DNA of 64,000 nucleotides, taken from Gyrodactylus bullatarudis (taxonomy: Eukaryota; Platyhelminthes; Monogenea; Gyrodactylidea; Gyrodactylidae). Made by a program: the position numbers and the translations under genes. The notes below the pieces were generated by a model. It searched no databases, was not told the origin of the DNA, and worked only from the letters and a program-made list of their open reading frames with translations. The stretch lies in the NCBI GenBank assembly GCA_012064415.1, contig SSNU01000256.1:62001-126000 (forward strand). The letters are read 5' to 3'. How positions within the stretch are numbered: the first letter of the stretch is position 1; the number at the start of each line of letters is the position of its first letter. This document shows, piece by piece, positions 47,522 to 59,200 of the stretch.

Positions 47522-48470
47522 AATTATTTCGATAAAATTCGATGGTTACCTCAAATTATCGACGAAAAAAATGGTTTTATACAAGTTCAAATTATCTATA
47601 TTTGCCTAAAATAAAAGATAGATAGAGTAATAGCGATATATGCGCGTGGGCAATGGATAGATCTCTAAAATTGAGATATATATCTGATCCTCTGATCATC
47701 TCTCTGTGCATACACTCTTGATGATTCAATATTCAATTGGTTCTGCCAAATAAAAACAACATGGGGAAAACACTAAATGTATTTGTGTTCATGGCAGGAT
47801 TTTAATAGCACAGCAGGAGTGTTTAATTCAATCTCGCCCACACACATCCTGATGAATGTGTATACTTTGAGTGTGTGTGTGTCTGTGTAAACAGCACGAT
47901 TACTCTCATTGGTCTATTCAATAGTTGTAGTAGTAGTAATATAATTCATTGATTTGTCGGCCATCTTGCTTCTTCTTCTTAATTCCCATATAGGTTTTGT
48001 CTCATTACTCTATATTGATAAATTAATACTCAACTCTAGTGGTAGCTGAGAGTAGTGGTAGGAGACAAGTTAAACTTTGTCATTAGACATTAGAAAAAAG
48101 AGGGAACAGTTGAAAGACTTGTTCTTACTATATATACAAATGGTTTGGTTGACATTTTAAAGAAAAACTTTAAGGTTTTCCTTTTGAAATGAGAATTTGA
48201 ATGACAGATTATCATTTCAATGCTGAGGAATGGTGCATAGGAACAGATTCACCAGTTTATTTCGAGTATCTTTATCAAGAGGGCATAGTGTGAAAAAACA
48301 TAAAAAACTAAAACATTGCTTAGTGTCATGAGTCATGATTCAGTTGAGATTCAGTGTTAAAAGCCAATGGAATACTTGTAAAATCACGGCGCAATATTCA
48401 GCCAACTTTTCGATTCTACTTAACCATACATTTAATAAGCTTTGTTCCATGTATTAACTTGAGCCAGGGA

Positions 48471-48625
48471 TTTTTTTTTTTGAAATTGAAACATTTATAT
48501 TTATTTATAGAATTGATTTGTACAAATAAGGGAACAATGTGCCCGGTGTGGGAGGGTTTGAACCTAGGACCTAGAGTAATCGTTTTGATTAGAAGTTGAT
48601 ATCTGTCTTTCGGAAAGAAAGCCAT
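48471..48625 (-). repeat. Probable tRNA-derived SINE fragment
   Basis: On the minus strand there is an RNA polymerase III B-box-like GGTTCAAACCC (48554-48564), preceded by ACTTCTAATCA, which recalls a tRNA-Arg(UCU) anticodon arm. An A11 tail (48481-48471) follows. I see no clean A box and no certain target duplication. It lies in the first intron of the myosin light-chain gene. Confidence 0.4.
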
Positions 48626-48937
48626 TAGGAATCAATATGTTCAAAATTCGAGTAAAATTCAGGAATTACATAGGATTGAGTATGACGAAAGAGATAACCA
48701 AGGATTAAATAATTCAAGCATTGATAAAATTTTATTAAAGTTTAGCACAAATACATAATTAGAATGCGTTTCTACTTACAAGTAAGTACCAGATTTATTT
48801 AGATTGAATTTATGTAACAGATTTAAAACTGTTAGTTAAACTTAATTTTTTAACTTGGCTTTTATTTAACACAATGTTGAATAAAATTTTCGGAAATTTC
48901 AAAAGATTTAAGAAGAGGAAATAAGCGTTGAACTCAC

Positions 48938-49000
48938 CTGGGTAAAAATTAGAAGGCTTCAATTATTGAAGCCAATTAGAAATTCAGTCTCCTTTATATA
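48938..49000 (-). promoter_or_regulatory. TATA promoter and non-coding first exon of the myosin light chain
   Basis: The minus strand has TATATAAA at 49000-48993. About 55 nt further on, TACCCAG|GTGAGT gives a strong splice donor (exon end 48938). Transcription would start near 48965, giving a very short leader exon spliced across about 1.4 kb to the exon carrying the ATG at 47521. Inference from motif spacing. Confidence 0.55.
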
Positions 49001-49326
49001 TGCAATAATAATAATGATGCACTTTTTAAGCTGAATATTGCGGAATTTAATTTGACTTAAATGAATGGAAAACAAAGTATATAATGCACTCGACCACTTG
49101 ACCAGTAATTATATAATGAGTACAAAAGTTGATTTAAAACGTTTTATTCGTCAATTCGATGTTTTGACAGGAAGAATCATCGAGTTTTTTATTTAATTTA
49201 ATTCAGCAATTAGTTTAATAACTCTCTACTTGTTTGTATCGTTCAATTTTGGGTTAAAAATTTAAGAGGCTGACTCGAAACCACAACTTTCGTTTGATAA
49301 AAATCTTGTTACTTTACTAAATCACA
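49001..49326. other. Divergent gap between myosin light chain and adducin
   Basis: About 325 bp, AT-rich, separating the TATA box of the minus-strand gene from the adducin start. It should hold the adducin promoter and leader; no clear core element was seen for it. Confidence 0.45.
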
Positions 49327-52300
49327 ATGACCTCAGTTCTTCCCCCGCCCTCTACTAAAGAAAAGTTTATTGAAACTTTGGATTTTGATTCTCCAGAATA
49401 CATTCATGAGCTTCAGCGTGATCCTGAAGTTAAAGAGGATGTTAAAATTATGAGAGAACGTCGTAGAGTCTCTCAAGTACTGAAATCCACCAATTTTCGT
49501 CCTCTTATTGAAAAAATCACTGCATCACATATGAAAGATGGTCAGCTAAGTGGAAATGTTCGTAATCTCCTTGAAAACATGGACTATGTCACTCCACACA
49601 AGAGACTTGGCGCCTCAAAATTCAATCGATGCGCTACAGTTCCTGTTATTCCAGTTAATGATGCTAAAAATTACAAGAATGATTTTTCCAAGACTGAAAA
49701 AATTATGAGATGCAAGCTAGCATCTCTTTATCGGATAATCGATATCTTTCGGTGGAATACGAGTCAAAATAATTCTCATGTCACTGCAAAACTAACCAAG
49801 GATGCTGATGAATACTTGATTAGGTGCAATGGACTCTTGTATAATGAAGTGACAATGTCGAGCTTCTTGAAAGTCAACCTTAAGGGTAAAATCCTCGATA
49901 ACGGTTCTATTCCGAATGGAAAACTTGATCTTCCCGGATGGATATTGCATTCTTCCATTTATGCAGCTGACCCCAATGTTCGTTGTGTTATTCATTTGAC
50001 AAATACTTCAAGCTATGCTATTTCCTCTTTGGGTAAGGGACTTTTGCCTATTAGCCAAGAAGCAATGATCCTTGGACCTATGGCTATGTATGAAATGAAC
50101 TCTGAAGAGAATTCTACATTGGCTGAGGAATTTCAAAAAATCTCCAACGAAATCAAGGGTAAAGGTGGTACTTGTCGAGTCTTGAGTGTTAAACATAACG
50201 GCATTTTGGCCTTTGGACATAGTATTGAGGAAGCGTTTATCAATGCCTATACTGCAATGATTGCGTGTGAAACTCAGCTCAAGCTCTCCTGCATCCCAGA
50301 TGATGAACTAATCATACCCAGTGAAAATGTGCAGAAGCAGGCTCTTGATATGGGAAGAAACATTAAAGAAGTCACTATTGGCGGAACAGTCGCTAGCTCT
50401 GATAAAAATTGGAGAACAGGCGAGCTGGAGTTTGAGGCTCTCATGAGAGTCTTGGATGCTGCTGGTTTCAGAACTGGTCATCTCTATCGGCTTCCTCAAA
50501 TCAAGAATTCTGTTCCAATCATGTCTGTGGAACAACTTCTCAAGAGTTCTTCCAAAGACTACGTTTCCCTTATAAGAAATGGCAAGCGAGACGACTTGAT
50601 GATTCCACCAACGACAAGCTCCTTCAACAACTCTTACTACAGTAAAACAATTTCACCCGAAGAAAGAAAGAAGTTGAAATCACGCTCTCTCCACACATCG
50701 CATTGGCTCAATACGCCCAATGGCTACAAGAAGACACAAATTCAAGAGATTGGCACAGCCAATCCCAAGACAATCACAATGTGGAGAGAAGACCACGAAA
50801 TGTTTGGCAAATACGGCATGGACAAGGGGGCTCTTAGTGAAGGCGATGATCTTCTCGATGAAACAGACTCGATTGTCAAAGAGAAAAAGACAAAAGTCAC
50901 TCCTAAAGCGAGAATTTCTGTTAAAATTCCTCCGAGAACTGGTGAGTTTTATCAATACAGAAATGATTCTTTCTCTTACACTAATTTGATCACTATGTGT
51001 AGAAAGTCCTTTTACAGGCTCTTCGAAAACTTGAATTCTAGTAATGCATTGAAAATAAGTAATATTTTCAACTGAAATTATTTAGGATTTCTCTCCATCA
51101 CATTGTAATCTTGTTTGATAGAAAGACCAAGATGTTCTCTTGAACAATTCTATTATCACCCTCATCTACGTATTTTTTATATTCTATTCATCTGCCTCTT
51201 ATTGGACTTGTTGTTATTGATTCATTATACTTTAGCTACGCTACCTCCAAATATGACCTTGTCTAGAAATGCTACCATGTCGTTTACAAAGCCAAGCACA
51301 ATGACCTCTGGAATATCTGAACAAGTTGAAGATCCAAATATATTCGCCCCACAAGGTCACAATCCAAGGGAAATGAAACAAAAGAGATCCAAGGTAAAGG
51401 CCAAATACTATCAGGATATTAAAGATGCTGGGCCTAGATCTCGAATTCTTGACAATATCGATGATAATGATGTTGACGTTGTCGACTCTAAATCTCCTAT
51501 TGTTTCACCAAGTAAGCAAAAAAACATCCTATACAATACATGTAATAATATTAAAAAAAAGTAGTCAGAACTACTCCTAAGTAACTATGAGGAACTAAAC
51601 TTTTTTGATTATTTTGTGTTTTATCTTTCATGACATGAACTCAAATCTAGTCAAGAGTGAATGGTAGGGAAAAGTGATCTCAATTAGATCGATAAGAAAA
51701 TAAATCACTCGTAAGAAGATAAACTATTGGGATATTAATTATTTTATCAAAATTATTCTAGGAGGCACAATGATTCGTCTTGACCCAAAGAATCCTCCCA
51801 AACTTCAAGAGGGCCATGTTGTCCTTGTTGGCGCTGTGAGCAAGGCTATTATTAAGGACGATGTTAGACACAATGTTGCTGCCTACCAGACAATCTACAG
51901 TCCTAATCCTTTTGACCAAATGACGGACGATGATCTCGATCGTTACAAGGAGAATATTGAACGCAGAAAGAAGGGACTCATGACTCTTGAAGAGGAAGAA
52001 GCCATGCTAGCTGTCAAGGCACAGTTGGCTGCTGAAAAGGCTGCCGAAGAGAGATCTCGCAAGGAGAGAATGGAAGCTGAACTCAAGACAAGCAAGCACA
52101 AGCAAAAAGATCCTTCTGGAAAATCTAAGAAATCTCCAAACAGTATGTACTCTTTAACCTATATATATCATTTTTCCTTTGGCTCAGGTTAGACAGACAA
52201 TGCCTGTCTTATCTATCTGGGATTTAAGTTAGATTAGTTGTTAATGCATTCTTGGGATTCATCTTTTAGTTCTACCAACTTCTCTTTACACACTAGTAAC

Positions 52301-54558
52301 TGAATGGGCCAGAATTAGATTATCAACTACACAACTCGATGAATTTGAAAATTATTAATATTATCAAAAATCTCTTTTTTTTCATCAATTTATGAGAGGA
52401 ATCAAACCTTATTTTCCAGTATCACCATTAGGATCACCACAAGGAAACCAATTATCACTATTCAATTTAAACAGTTCTCGGATCATCCTGATTTGTTAGT
52501 TTTCGAGCAATAAGAGTATCCTGAAGAATAAAATTTGATCCCTCTCACACTTTGAAATCAACAGAATACAGTATGACCTCTAAGATAGGCGTCAAAAAAC
52601 TATCCCTTTCTCTCCTCCATTATAATTTCAAAAAGATTTTTGATGTCTACTATAAAGTGGTCATATTGACACATTTTTTCTTAAAATTTTACATTTCTGT
52701 AAGAAAAATCTTGCTGAACAGAGCGTAAATTATTAGCAAACAATGTGAGATTTCACCATACAGTTGTCCAGTCAATACGACTTCTGTTTGCCAGCCTCTT
52801 GATCAAGGTATAATATGGAGTTTCAAGAGTCATTTTAGTCAACTTTTGGCAAGAAGCTTCATAATGCCGGATATCGCAGGAGCATATGTAATGGTTAATG
52901 CAGCTTTTCAAAAAGTGTCTACTAGAATAATAGAGAACTATTTTAAAATTTCTAAAATATGGAATATAAACCAAATTCCAGAACAGAGAAATTGAATTCA
53001 GTTTGTATTAAAAAGTTAGTTTTTCATTTTTATTTTTAAAGATTTTCAAATTCTATAATTCACTGTTCGTAGTTATAACTGTTATAATTACAATTTCTCT
53101 GTTCTGGAATTTGGTTTATATTCCATATTTTAGAAATTTTAAAATAGTTCTCTATTATTCTAGTAGACACTTTTTGAAAAGCTGCATTAACCATTACATA
53201 TGCTCCTGCGATATCCGGCATTATGAAGCTTCTTGCCAAAAGTTGACTAAAATGACTCTTGAAACTCCATATTATACCTTGATCAAGAGGCTGGCAAACA
53301 GAAGTCGTATTGACTGGACAACTGTATGGTGAAATCTCACATTGTTTGCTAATAATTTACGCTCTGTTCAGCAAGATTTTTCTTACAGAAATGTAAAATT
53401 TTAAGAAAAAATGTGTCAATATGACCACTTTATAGTAGACATCAAAAATCTTTTTGAAATTATAATGGAGGAGAGAAAGGGATAGTTTTTTGACGCCTAT
53501 CTTAGAGGTCATACTGTAATTTAAGTTTAAAAAGATGCGCCTATCGATATCCCTTTAGTTTCACTCTTCTCCAACCCTGTAGCTAAGCCTTTCTTTCCCT
53601 CCTTCCACCCCTTTTTCCATTGGGCCATGGAAGTATCATTATCAAGTTATTATCGCCTTTTTACTTGAATATTTTTCAGAATGGAATTTACTCCTAGTAA
53701 GCTCTATGGAAATTAAACTATTTTTCTCTCTTAAACAAAAACCTAACCTGATGATTTACACACACACTTTGAGCTTTTCATTCCAACAATAAATTCATTT
53801 TTTCAACGCCCAATTCTGCTGTGGGAGAATCATTTCATTTATTATCAAGCTTCTTGAATTTGCTTCATAAACCCAATTGACATGAAGATGAGAATTGAAT
53901 TGTATTTTTACAAGAAACTCAATATTTTTCTCCAGTCGTTGAGATGAAAAAATTTAAGCCTTTATACAAATTTTGAAAATGTCCGAATTTCCCACTTTTT
54001 CAACGTTTGATCCCAAAATTTTTAGCGATTTCGAAGATTTAAAATTTTGGGTCTCTCTTCTTCTTGAAATTTATATAGATAAAAAACTAACAATTTTAAA
54101 TTTCCCACAATGATGACGAATTTCAGTGAATTTCTTTGGGCAAATTTGAAATCTTCATGTCAAACTAGGCTTAGAATTGTCACACACCAGAAATATTTTT
54201 CAATTCTCAGACTTCATATAATAGCTCAAATATGGGCCCCTCTTTTCTGTGATTTTAAGGACTTATTTATAGGTTAGTCTCTGCAACCTTCCCCTTCTTC
54301 TATGCATGACCTATTATGCGAGAACAAATCTTTGATTAACCTCACACACCCCTTCGACAATGTAATTTTTTAAAAAGAGAATAACACAACTTTATGAAAA
54401 CTTTTTTTACAGAGTCGCAAAACACCAAAGTGATCTCGGATACTTCCGGAGATGAATTAGACACTTTAGAGACAAAGCCTCGTAAAAAAGAGAAAAAGAA
54501 ACGCTTCAAATTCCCCTCACTTCCAATGGTGGAAATCAATCGAAAAGTCAAGGAATAA
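49327..54558 (+). CDS. hts: Adducin (hu-li tai shao homologue)
   Basis: Coding exons 49327-50941, 51236-51511, 51762-52142 and 54413-54558 join in frame to about 805 residues. The head domain has the adducin/class II aldolase fold, including MRCKLASLYRIIDIFRW, DEYLIRCNGLLYNEVTMSSF and GGTCRVLSVKHNGILAFGHS. The neck and tail follow, with a coiled-coil-like charged segment (RYKENIERRKKGLMTLEEEE). The final exon ends in a MARCKS-like basic motif, KPRKKEKKKRFKFPS. Adducin caps actin and links it to spectrin; the basic tail binds calmodulin and lipids in relatives (family knowledge). The tail motif departs from the vertebrate KKKFRTPSFLKK form. AATAAA is at 54615-54620. The third intron (52143-54412) is 2.3 kb and holds two repeat elements. 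Alternative ends reading into introns 1 and 3 are open but short. Confidence 0.93.
52569..53516. mobile_element. Foldback element made from the end of a Tigger/pogo transposon
   Basis: Two 425-bp inverted arms (52569-52993, 53092-53516) flank a 98-bp spacer. The ends read CAGTATGACCTCTAAGATAG and are flanked by TA on both sides (52567-52568, 53517-53518), the target of Tc1/mariner/pogo elements. Each arm encodes, reading inward (from 52770 on the plus strand), PVNTTSVCQPLDQGIIWSFK. This is the DDE_1 C-terminal signature of Tigger/pogo transposases, cut off upstream by a stop. The arms look essentially identical, so the inversion is recent or maintained. It lies in adducin intron 3. Confidence 0.9.
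53868..54175. mobile_element. Short foldback element in adducin intron 3
   Basis: Left CCCAATTGACATGAAGATGA with GAATTG and right TCTTCATGTCAAACTAGG are inverted, belonging to the family seen complete at 32303-33043. It is non-coding. Confidence 0.55.
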
Positions 54559-56253
54559 TTATTTTAGATTTTAAAATTTAGTATCTCATTTTTTTTCTTT
54601 TTTTCAATCAGACGAATAAAACCGTTTTTTATTAAGAAAATTATAAAAAAGACATGATAAAATACCAATATATACATTTCATGACATGTTATAGTTTAAT
54701 ATAACTTTATCTGTCTCTCTCTTCCTTCCCCATGTACGCCTACTCTCACCTTTACTGCCACTTTATTGTGTGTGTCTCATAAAAAGTAAATTTTTCGTTT
54801 CCATTCTCACTCAATTCGACTGTTTACGATCAAATTCTATGCTCCCTCTCCCCTTTGAACTTATTCAACCCTTGACAAGACATTTGTTATCAATTGCAAA
54901 TTGATTTTCTGTCCTTTTCTTATTTAAATTGGCGTCTCAATCTAACAATAACCTAACCCTCCCTGTTATTATGGAAGAGAGAGGAATACTCAATGAGTAT
55001 TACTCAATGTTCCTGTATTAAAAAGCAAACCAGAAACACAATTGAATGACAATTTTACAGTAAGAATATATACCTTGAGTTTCATCAACTCTCTCCATAT
55101 TATCATGCAAAACACTTTTATTAGGTATGTAAGCTTTAGTTCGAATAAATAACCACTTGTTTCTGTTACTCTTGAGTTGAATTCATCTTTTTATTTTTTC
55201 ACCAAGACGGGATTATTTCGAGTTTAAAATGTAAAAGTCTATAGAGGAAAAAGAATATTCCTGCATGTTGAGATAAAACAAAACCCAGTTGATATGCAAA
55301 TTAGAAAATATTATCATTTTCAGATTTTTAATTCAAAAGGCCTCTATGCTGAAATTGTATTTAGAAAAGAAGAATTATTTTGCCCCAAGTATCAATCAAT
55401 TGAACTTGCTTAACACAAGCACAACTGTTGGATATTACATTAAAAAATTATAAGTTATAATGAGTTATAATTTATAGCTCATTTTTGAAACACTAGGCTT
55501 GTCATTTCATAAGCAAATAAAAAAAATTCATCTCGAATTGACGGAATTTCGATGGACCAAGTTAATATGAAGATGAGAATTTATGATTATTATGATCAAA
55601 AATTCGAATCTGTTCAAGATTTTTTGGAATCGATGAAATTTTGCTGGAGTAGGTAATGCCGAGCTTCTTCGAAAACATTTGAATTTGTTGGTGAGTCGGA
55701 ACTCATTTTGAGGATTTGAAGATAAGACGAGTAATTAGTGATAAAGCTTTTATTTCGCCGGATCTCATCAGACTCTTACACCGGCTTGATTTATATATTA
55801 AATTAATTAACAAAAGTGTATCCTCTTATTGGTTGGTTTGAGAATGCGATTGGGGAGAAATTTGGGGTTGAAATTTTAATGATTCCTGAAAAATGACGGA
55901 TTTGAGATTTGAAATATGCCGTAATTTCCTTTCAAAATTGATTAATTTTCTATCGTGAAAGAGGGCCTCATGATCTAGATTCCAAAAAATCTTGATCAAA
56001 TTCGATTTCCTGATGAAGAAATTGAGAATTTTGAAAAAATTTCTAAAACTCCCATCTTCATTCATTAACTAGCTTTCATTGAATTATTCTCAAGTTAATA
56101 ATCCAGTTAATTCATCAGCTATCATTTCTTCCTCGCAACATGTAACATAAAAATTGATAAATAATTCATCAGTTTTGTATTAAAGTATTAAAGATCAGAC
56201 TAGTTGTGAGTATATGCTCACTTCTTCTGCCTTTTGAAAAGGAAAACATCGAA
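54559..56253. other. Intergenic region between adducin and the channel gene
   Basis: Holds the adducin 3' end, then AT-rich DNA with no gene. A foldback-family element at about 55555-56085 contains a hammerhead-like segment at 55737-55785. An open frame at 55826-56065 is within the repeat and is not supported. Confidence 0.6.
55737..55785 (-). ncRNA. Hammerhead-like ribozyme motif, short stem II family, copy 3
   Basis: The minus strand reads GCCGG, then AGT-CTGATGA-GATCCGGC-GAAA, a stem III of ATAAA/TTTAT closed by AGC, the cleavable AUC triplet and ACT, which pairs with AGT. The core is the textbook CUGAUGAG...CGAAA. Relative to copies 1 and 2, both the GTCGG/CCGAC helix (here GCCGG/CCGGC) and stem I (GGT/ACC to AGT/ACT) change in a compensatory way. 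Confidence 0.5.
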
Positions 56254-59200
56254 ATGACTCTGAGACGATTCAAATTTCAATGCCTCACCAAACGCGAACA
56301 AATCTTGTATATTCTACGCAAATTCTTCAGGACTTCGTCTGTCAGTGGGTACAGGAAAGTGTTGGCCAAAAAAGGCTTCATTTACAATGTGAGCCCTTAA
56401 TTTGATATCTAAATGAAAATTTAGATTTTCTGGATACTCTTGATTCTGGCTTCTTTTGGTCTGTTTGTATTCCACTTCTGGACTGTTTTCGATGCCTACA
56501 GAAAGAATATAACCGGCACAGAGTTCCATTATGGCTTCGCGAAACCGGACCCATTGAGTGTCTCTTTCTGCTTTAACTATCCTTATGATCTTTTGAAGGT
56601 ACGCGAGAATCGAAAATTCCCCCTAGAAACTGATCCAACTGTTGAGACAGATTTCGATCAGTTCTTCAAAATTTCTGATCAAATTTGGATGGAAGTTTTT
56701 CACAACAAAACCAATGATAAGTGAGTCTCCTGGGCCATGTTTACTTTAAAAACTTTAAAACTATTTCCAATCGATATAAACACAAGTCTTACCCAAGACT
56801 TCGGAAAACTTTTTATTAACACGTTGTTTATGGCAACTTGCTGACAATTTTAGAAGAATCTCTTTGGCTCACAGGGTCTGCGATGGACAGCCTGTTCAGA
56901 AACCAAGTGAAAATTTTATTCGGCTCGGTTTCTATCGTAGATTTCATGCTTAGATTAAGAAGTGAGATATTTTTCAGAATAATTGACACCTTTGAAAGCA
57001 ATAAGTAAAGAGATATCGTTTCCAAGTGAGGGGGTTAAATCTCAACCCTCTTCTTTCTACTACTAAATAGCCCGCTGCATCTATTTCGTTTATTTCCTCT
57101 CTTTTCCCGAAAAATGAGTGACTATTCCACTAATTTTTTCAGTGTATCGGGATTCTCAAAGACTCTGTCTAAGAAGAGTTTCTGGACCTATGGCTTCAAG
57201 AACAATTTCTTCCTTGGCAAATGGAATGTTCTAGTCAATTGTATCGACTCGCAGAATCCAAAAAACCGAAGTTGCCTCTACAACATTCAAGAGGTTATAA
57301 GACCACAAAAGGGTATTTGTCTCATGTTCGAGCCAGAGAAGAGTGTTAAAGTACGTCCGAGGGAACTTTATTTCACATTTCTCTCGGCCGCCAGCTCAAT
57401 AGAGAAGGCTAATTTTTTCATAGATAAGTCAAACCTGTTTATTGTCACAAGTGTTGATGTCAATTTACACGAGAAGTCTACATATCCGAATTTTGATGAA
57501 AACTCGTTTGCTATATCAGCAGGAACCAGGACACTAGCTAGTGTAACAAGTAGCTTGGTCTCATCGGAGCCATTAGCTGGAGGTGAGAGAAAAAAAAAAT
57601 TTGATAGATCTACTTTCAAGTAGCTTAACAAATCAAAAATAATTAATGTCAATTTTCACTTTTCTCAAATCATCATTGATTTATTTACCAATCAAACTTG
57701 ATTAGCATAGTCTGTCTGTGGAAATTTTATGCAATAAATTTTAATTAATCTTATTATTTACAATTGATACTGATATTTTTACTAACAGATTTTTTCCATA
57801 GTACTGTTAAAAATATGGTTGAATTTGCCAATTTGAATTTCAAGTGTAGTATAGAAGCCACACGTGCCCGATTCTGATTGCTGGAAATTTAAATTCTTTA
57901 ATTAGCCATTTTTCAATGGGTCAATCAAAAACTGAATCATAATGTCCATTTTGCAATTTGAGTTCTTAACACATAGCCAGAGTTGAATCTTTCAATGCTT
58001 AATCTTTTGTCTTTGAAAGACGCTATCGAAAGTGATCCATATTGCAAGGCTGAACAGACTAACTTACGAATCTATGAGCCCGGATGGGGCTTTGGCTATC
58101 AAAAGTCATCGAATATTCGTGAATATTCCTTCACCTCAGATGCATGTATGAAATTGAACTTTCAGAGAGTAATCTACGAGAAATGTAAATGTCTCTCTGA
58201 AACGTATCCAGTCCCAGAAGATCTGATAGTGACTGGGATAAAACCCTTTTGTCATCAAATCCCAGAAAAGGTTAGCCAGAAATTATTTCTTCTTATTACC
58301 CCTTTCATACAGCTATGCTTAGATGAATTTGGAAATTTATGGCTTTTGCAAAAATATCAAAATTCCCATATTCATCGGAGGATAACTTTGGCTAGTCACA
58401 TGACTTTGAGTAGTTTCATAATGAAATGCATAAGAAACAGAGTTGTGTTCATATATATTTTGGAAAAAAGTTATTTCCTATATACAGAGCCAAAGTCTTA
58501 GGTTTTCATCAAAGAAAAAATTATGTGGGATCTCATTGATTTTCATAATGAACAATTCGTGAAATCTGATGTCTCTGATTTGGGAAAAATTGCTCAAATA
58601 AAAAGTAAACTTACCCGAGCACCTAGAACGAAATAATTGTAGATAATCTTTGTGCAATAAATTACATTAGTCAGAAAACTACAATTCAAGAGGTTCCAGG
58701 CTTAAATCCCACTTCGTGGCACACTGACGAGTCCAAAAGAGGACGAAACGCGCGTACATGTCCACCAAAAAGATGTATACTTAGATTATTTACAGTGGGA
58801 ACCGAAACTCGATGGCCACCCCAGTCCGAAGAAAATAGAGCGCAATAAAATACAAACATACCAAAATTTCACAAGGAATTTATTGGTGCATTCAGTTTTC
58901 CTTTTAATTCGCGTATTTAAGGGTAAAGTTTAGAAGAATGAAAAATTGAGTTTTTAAAGCTTTATTGCGAGGTTCAGAGAGGTTTTAGAGAGTTCAAAAG
59001 CATCTTAGTGTATAAAAGAGAAGTTCCTTTTTCATAGAAACATTAGTAAGCTGAGCTTATCCATTACCCGAAAAAAGACGAACTTGTGGGTTAGATTACC
59101 TAAGCACCTTAGAAAGAAATAATTGTAGATAAAAAGAAAATTTTTTTTCATTTCTACATTGATCCTGATGTCTTTAGATGTTAAATTATTATTGAAAAAA

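Noticed and set aside
52753..53332. Two identical 73-aa frames on opposite strands
   Set aside because: They are antisense to the Tigger coding remnant in each arm of the palindrome, not genes.
56854..57004. Possible extra DEG/ENaC exon (reading ESLWLTGSAMDSLF...)
   Set aside because: It has an acceptor and a donor, but the acceptor gives the wrong phase after exon 2. Splicing 56720 directly to 57143 keeps frame.
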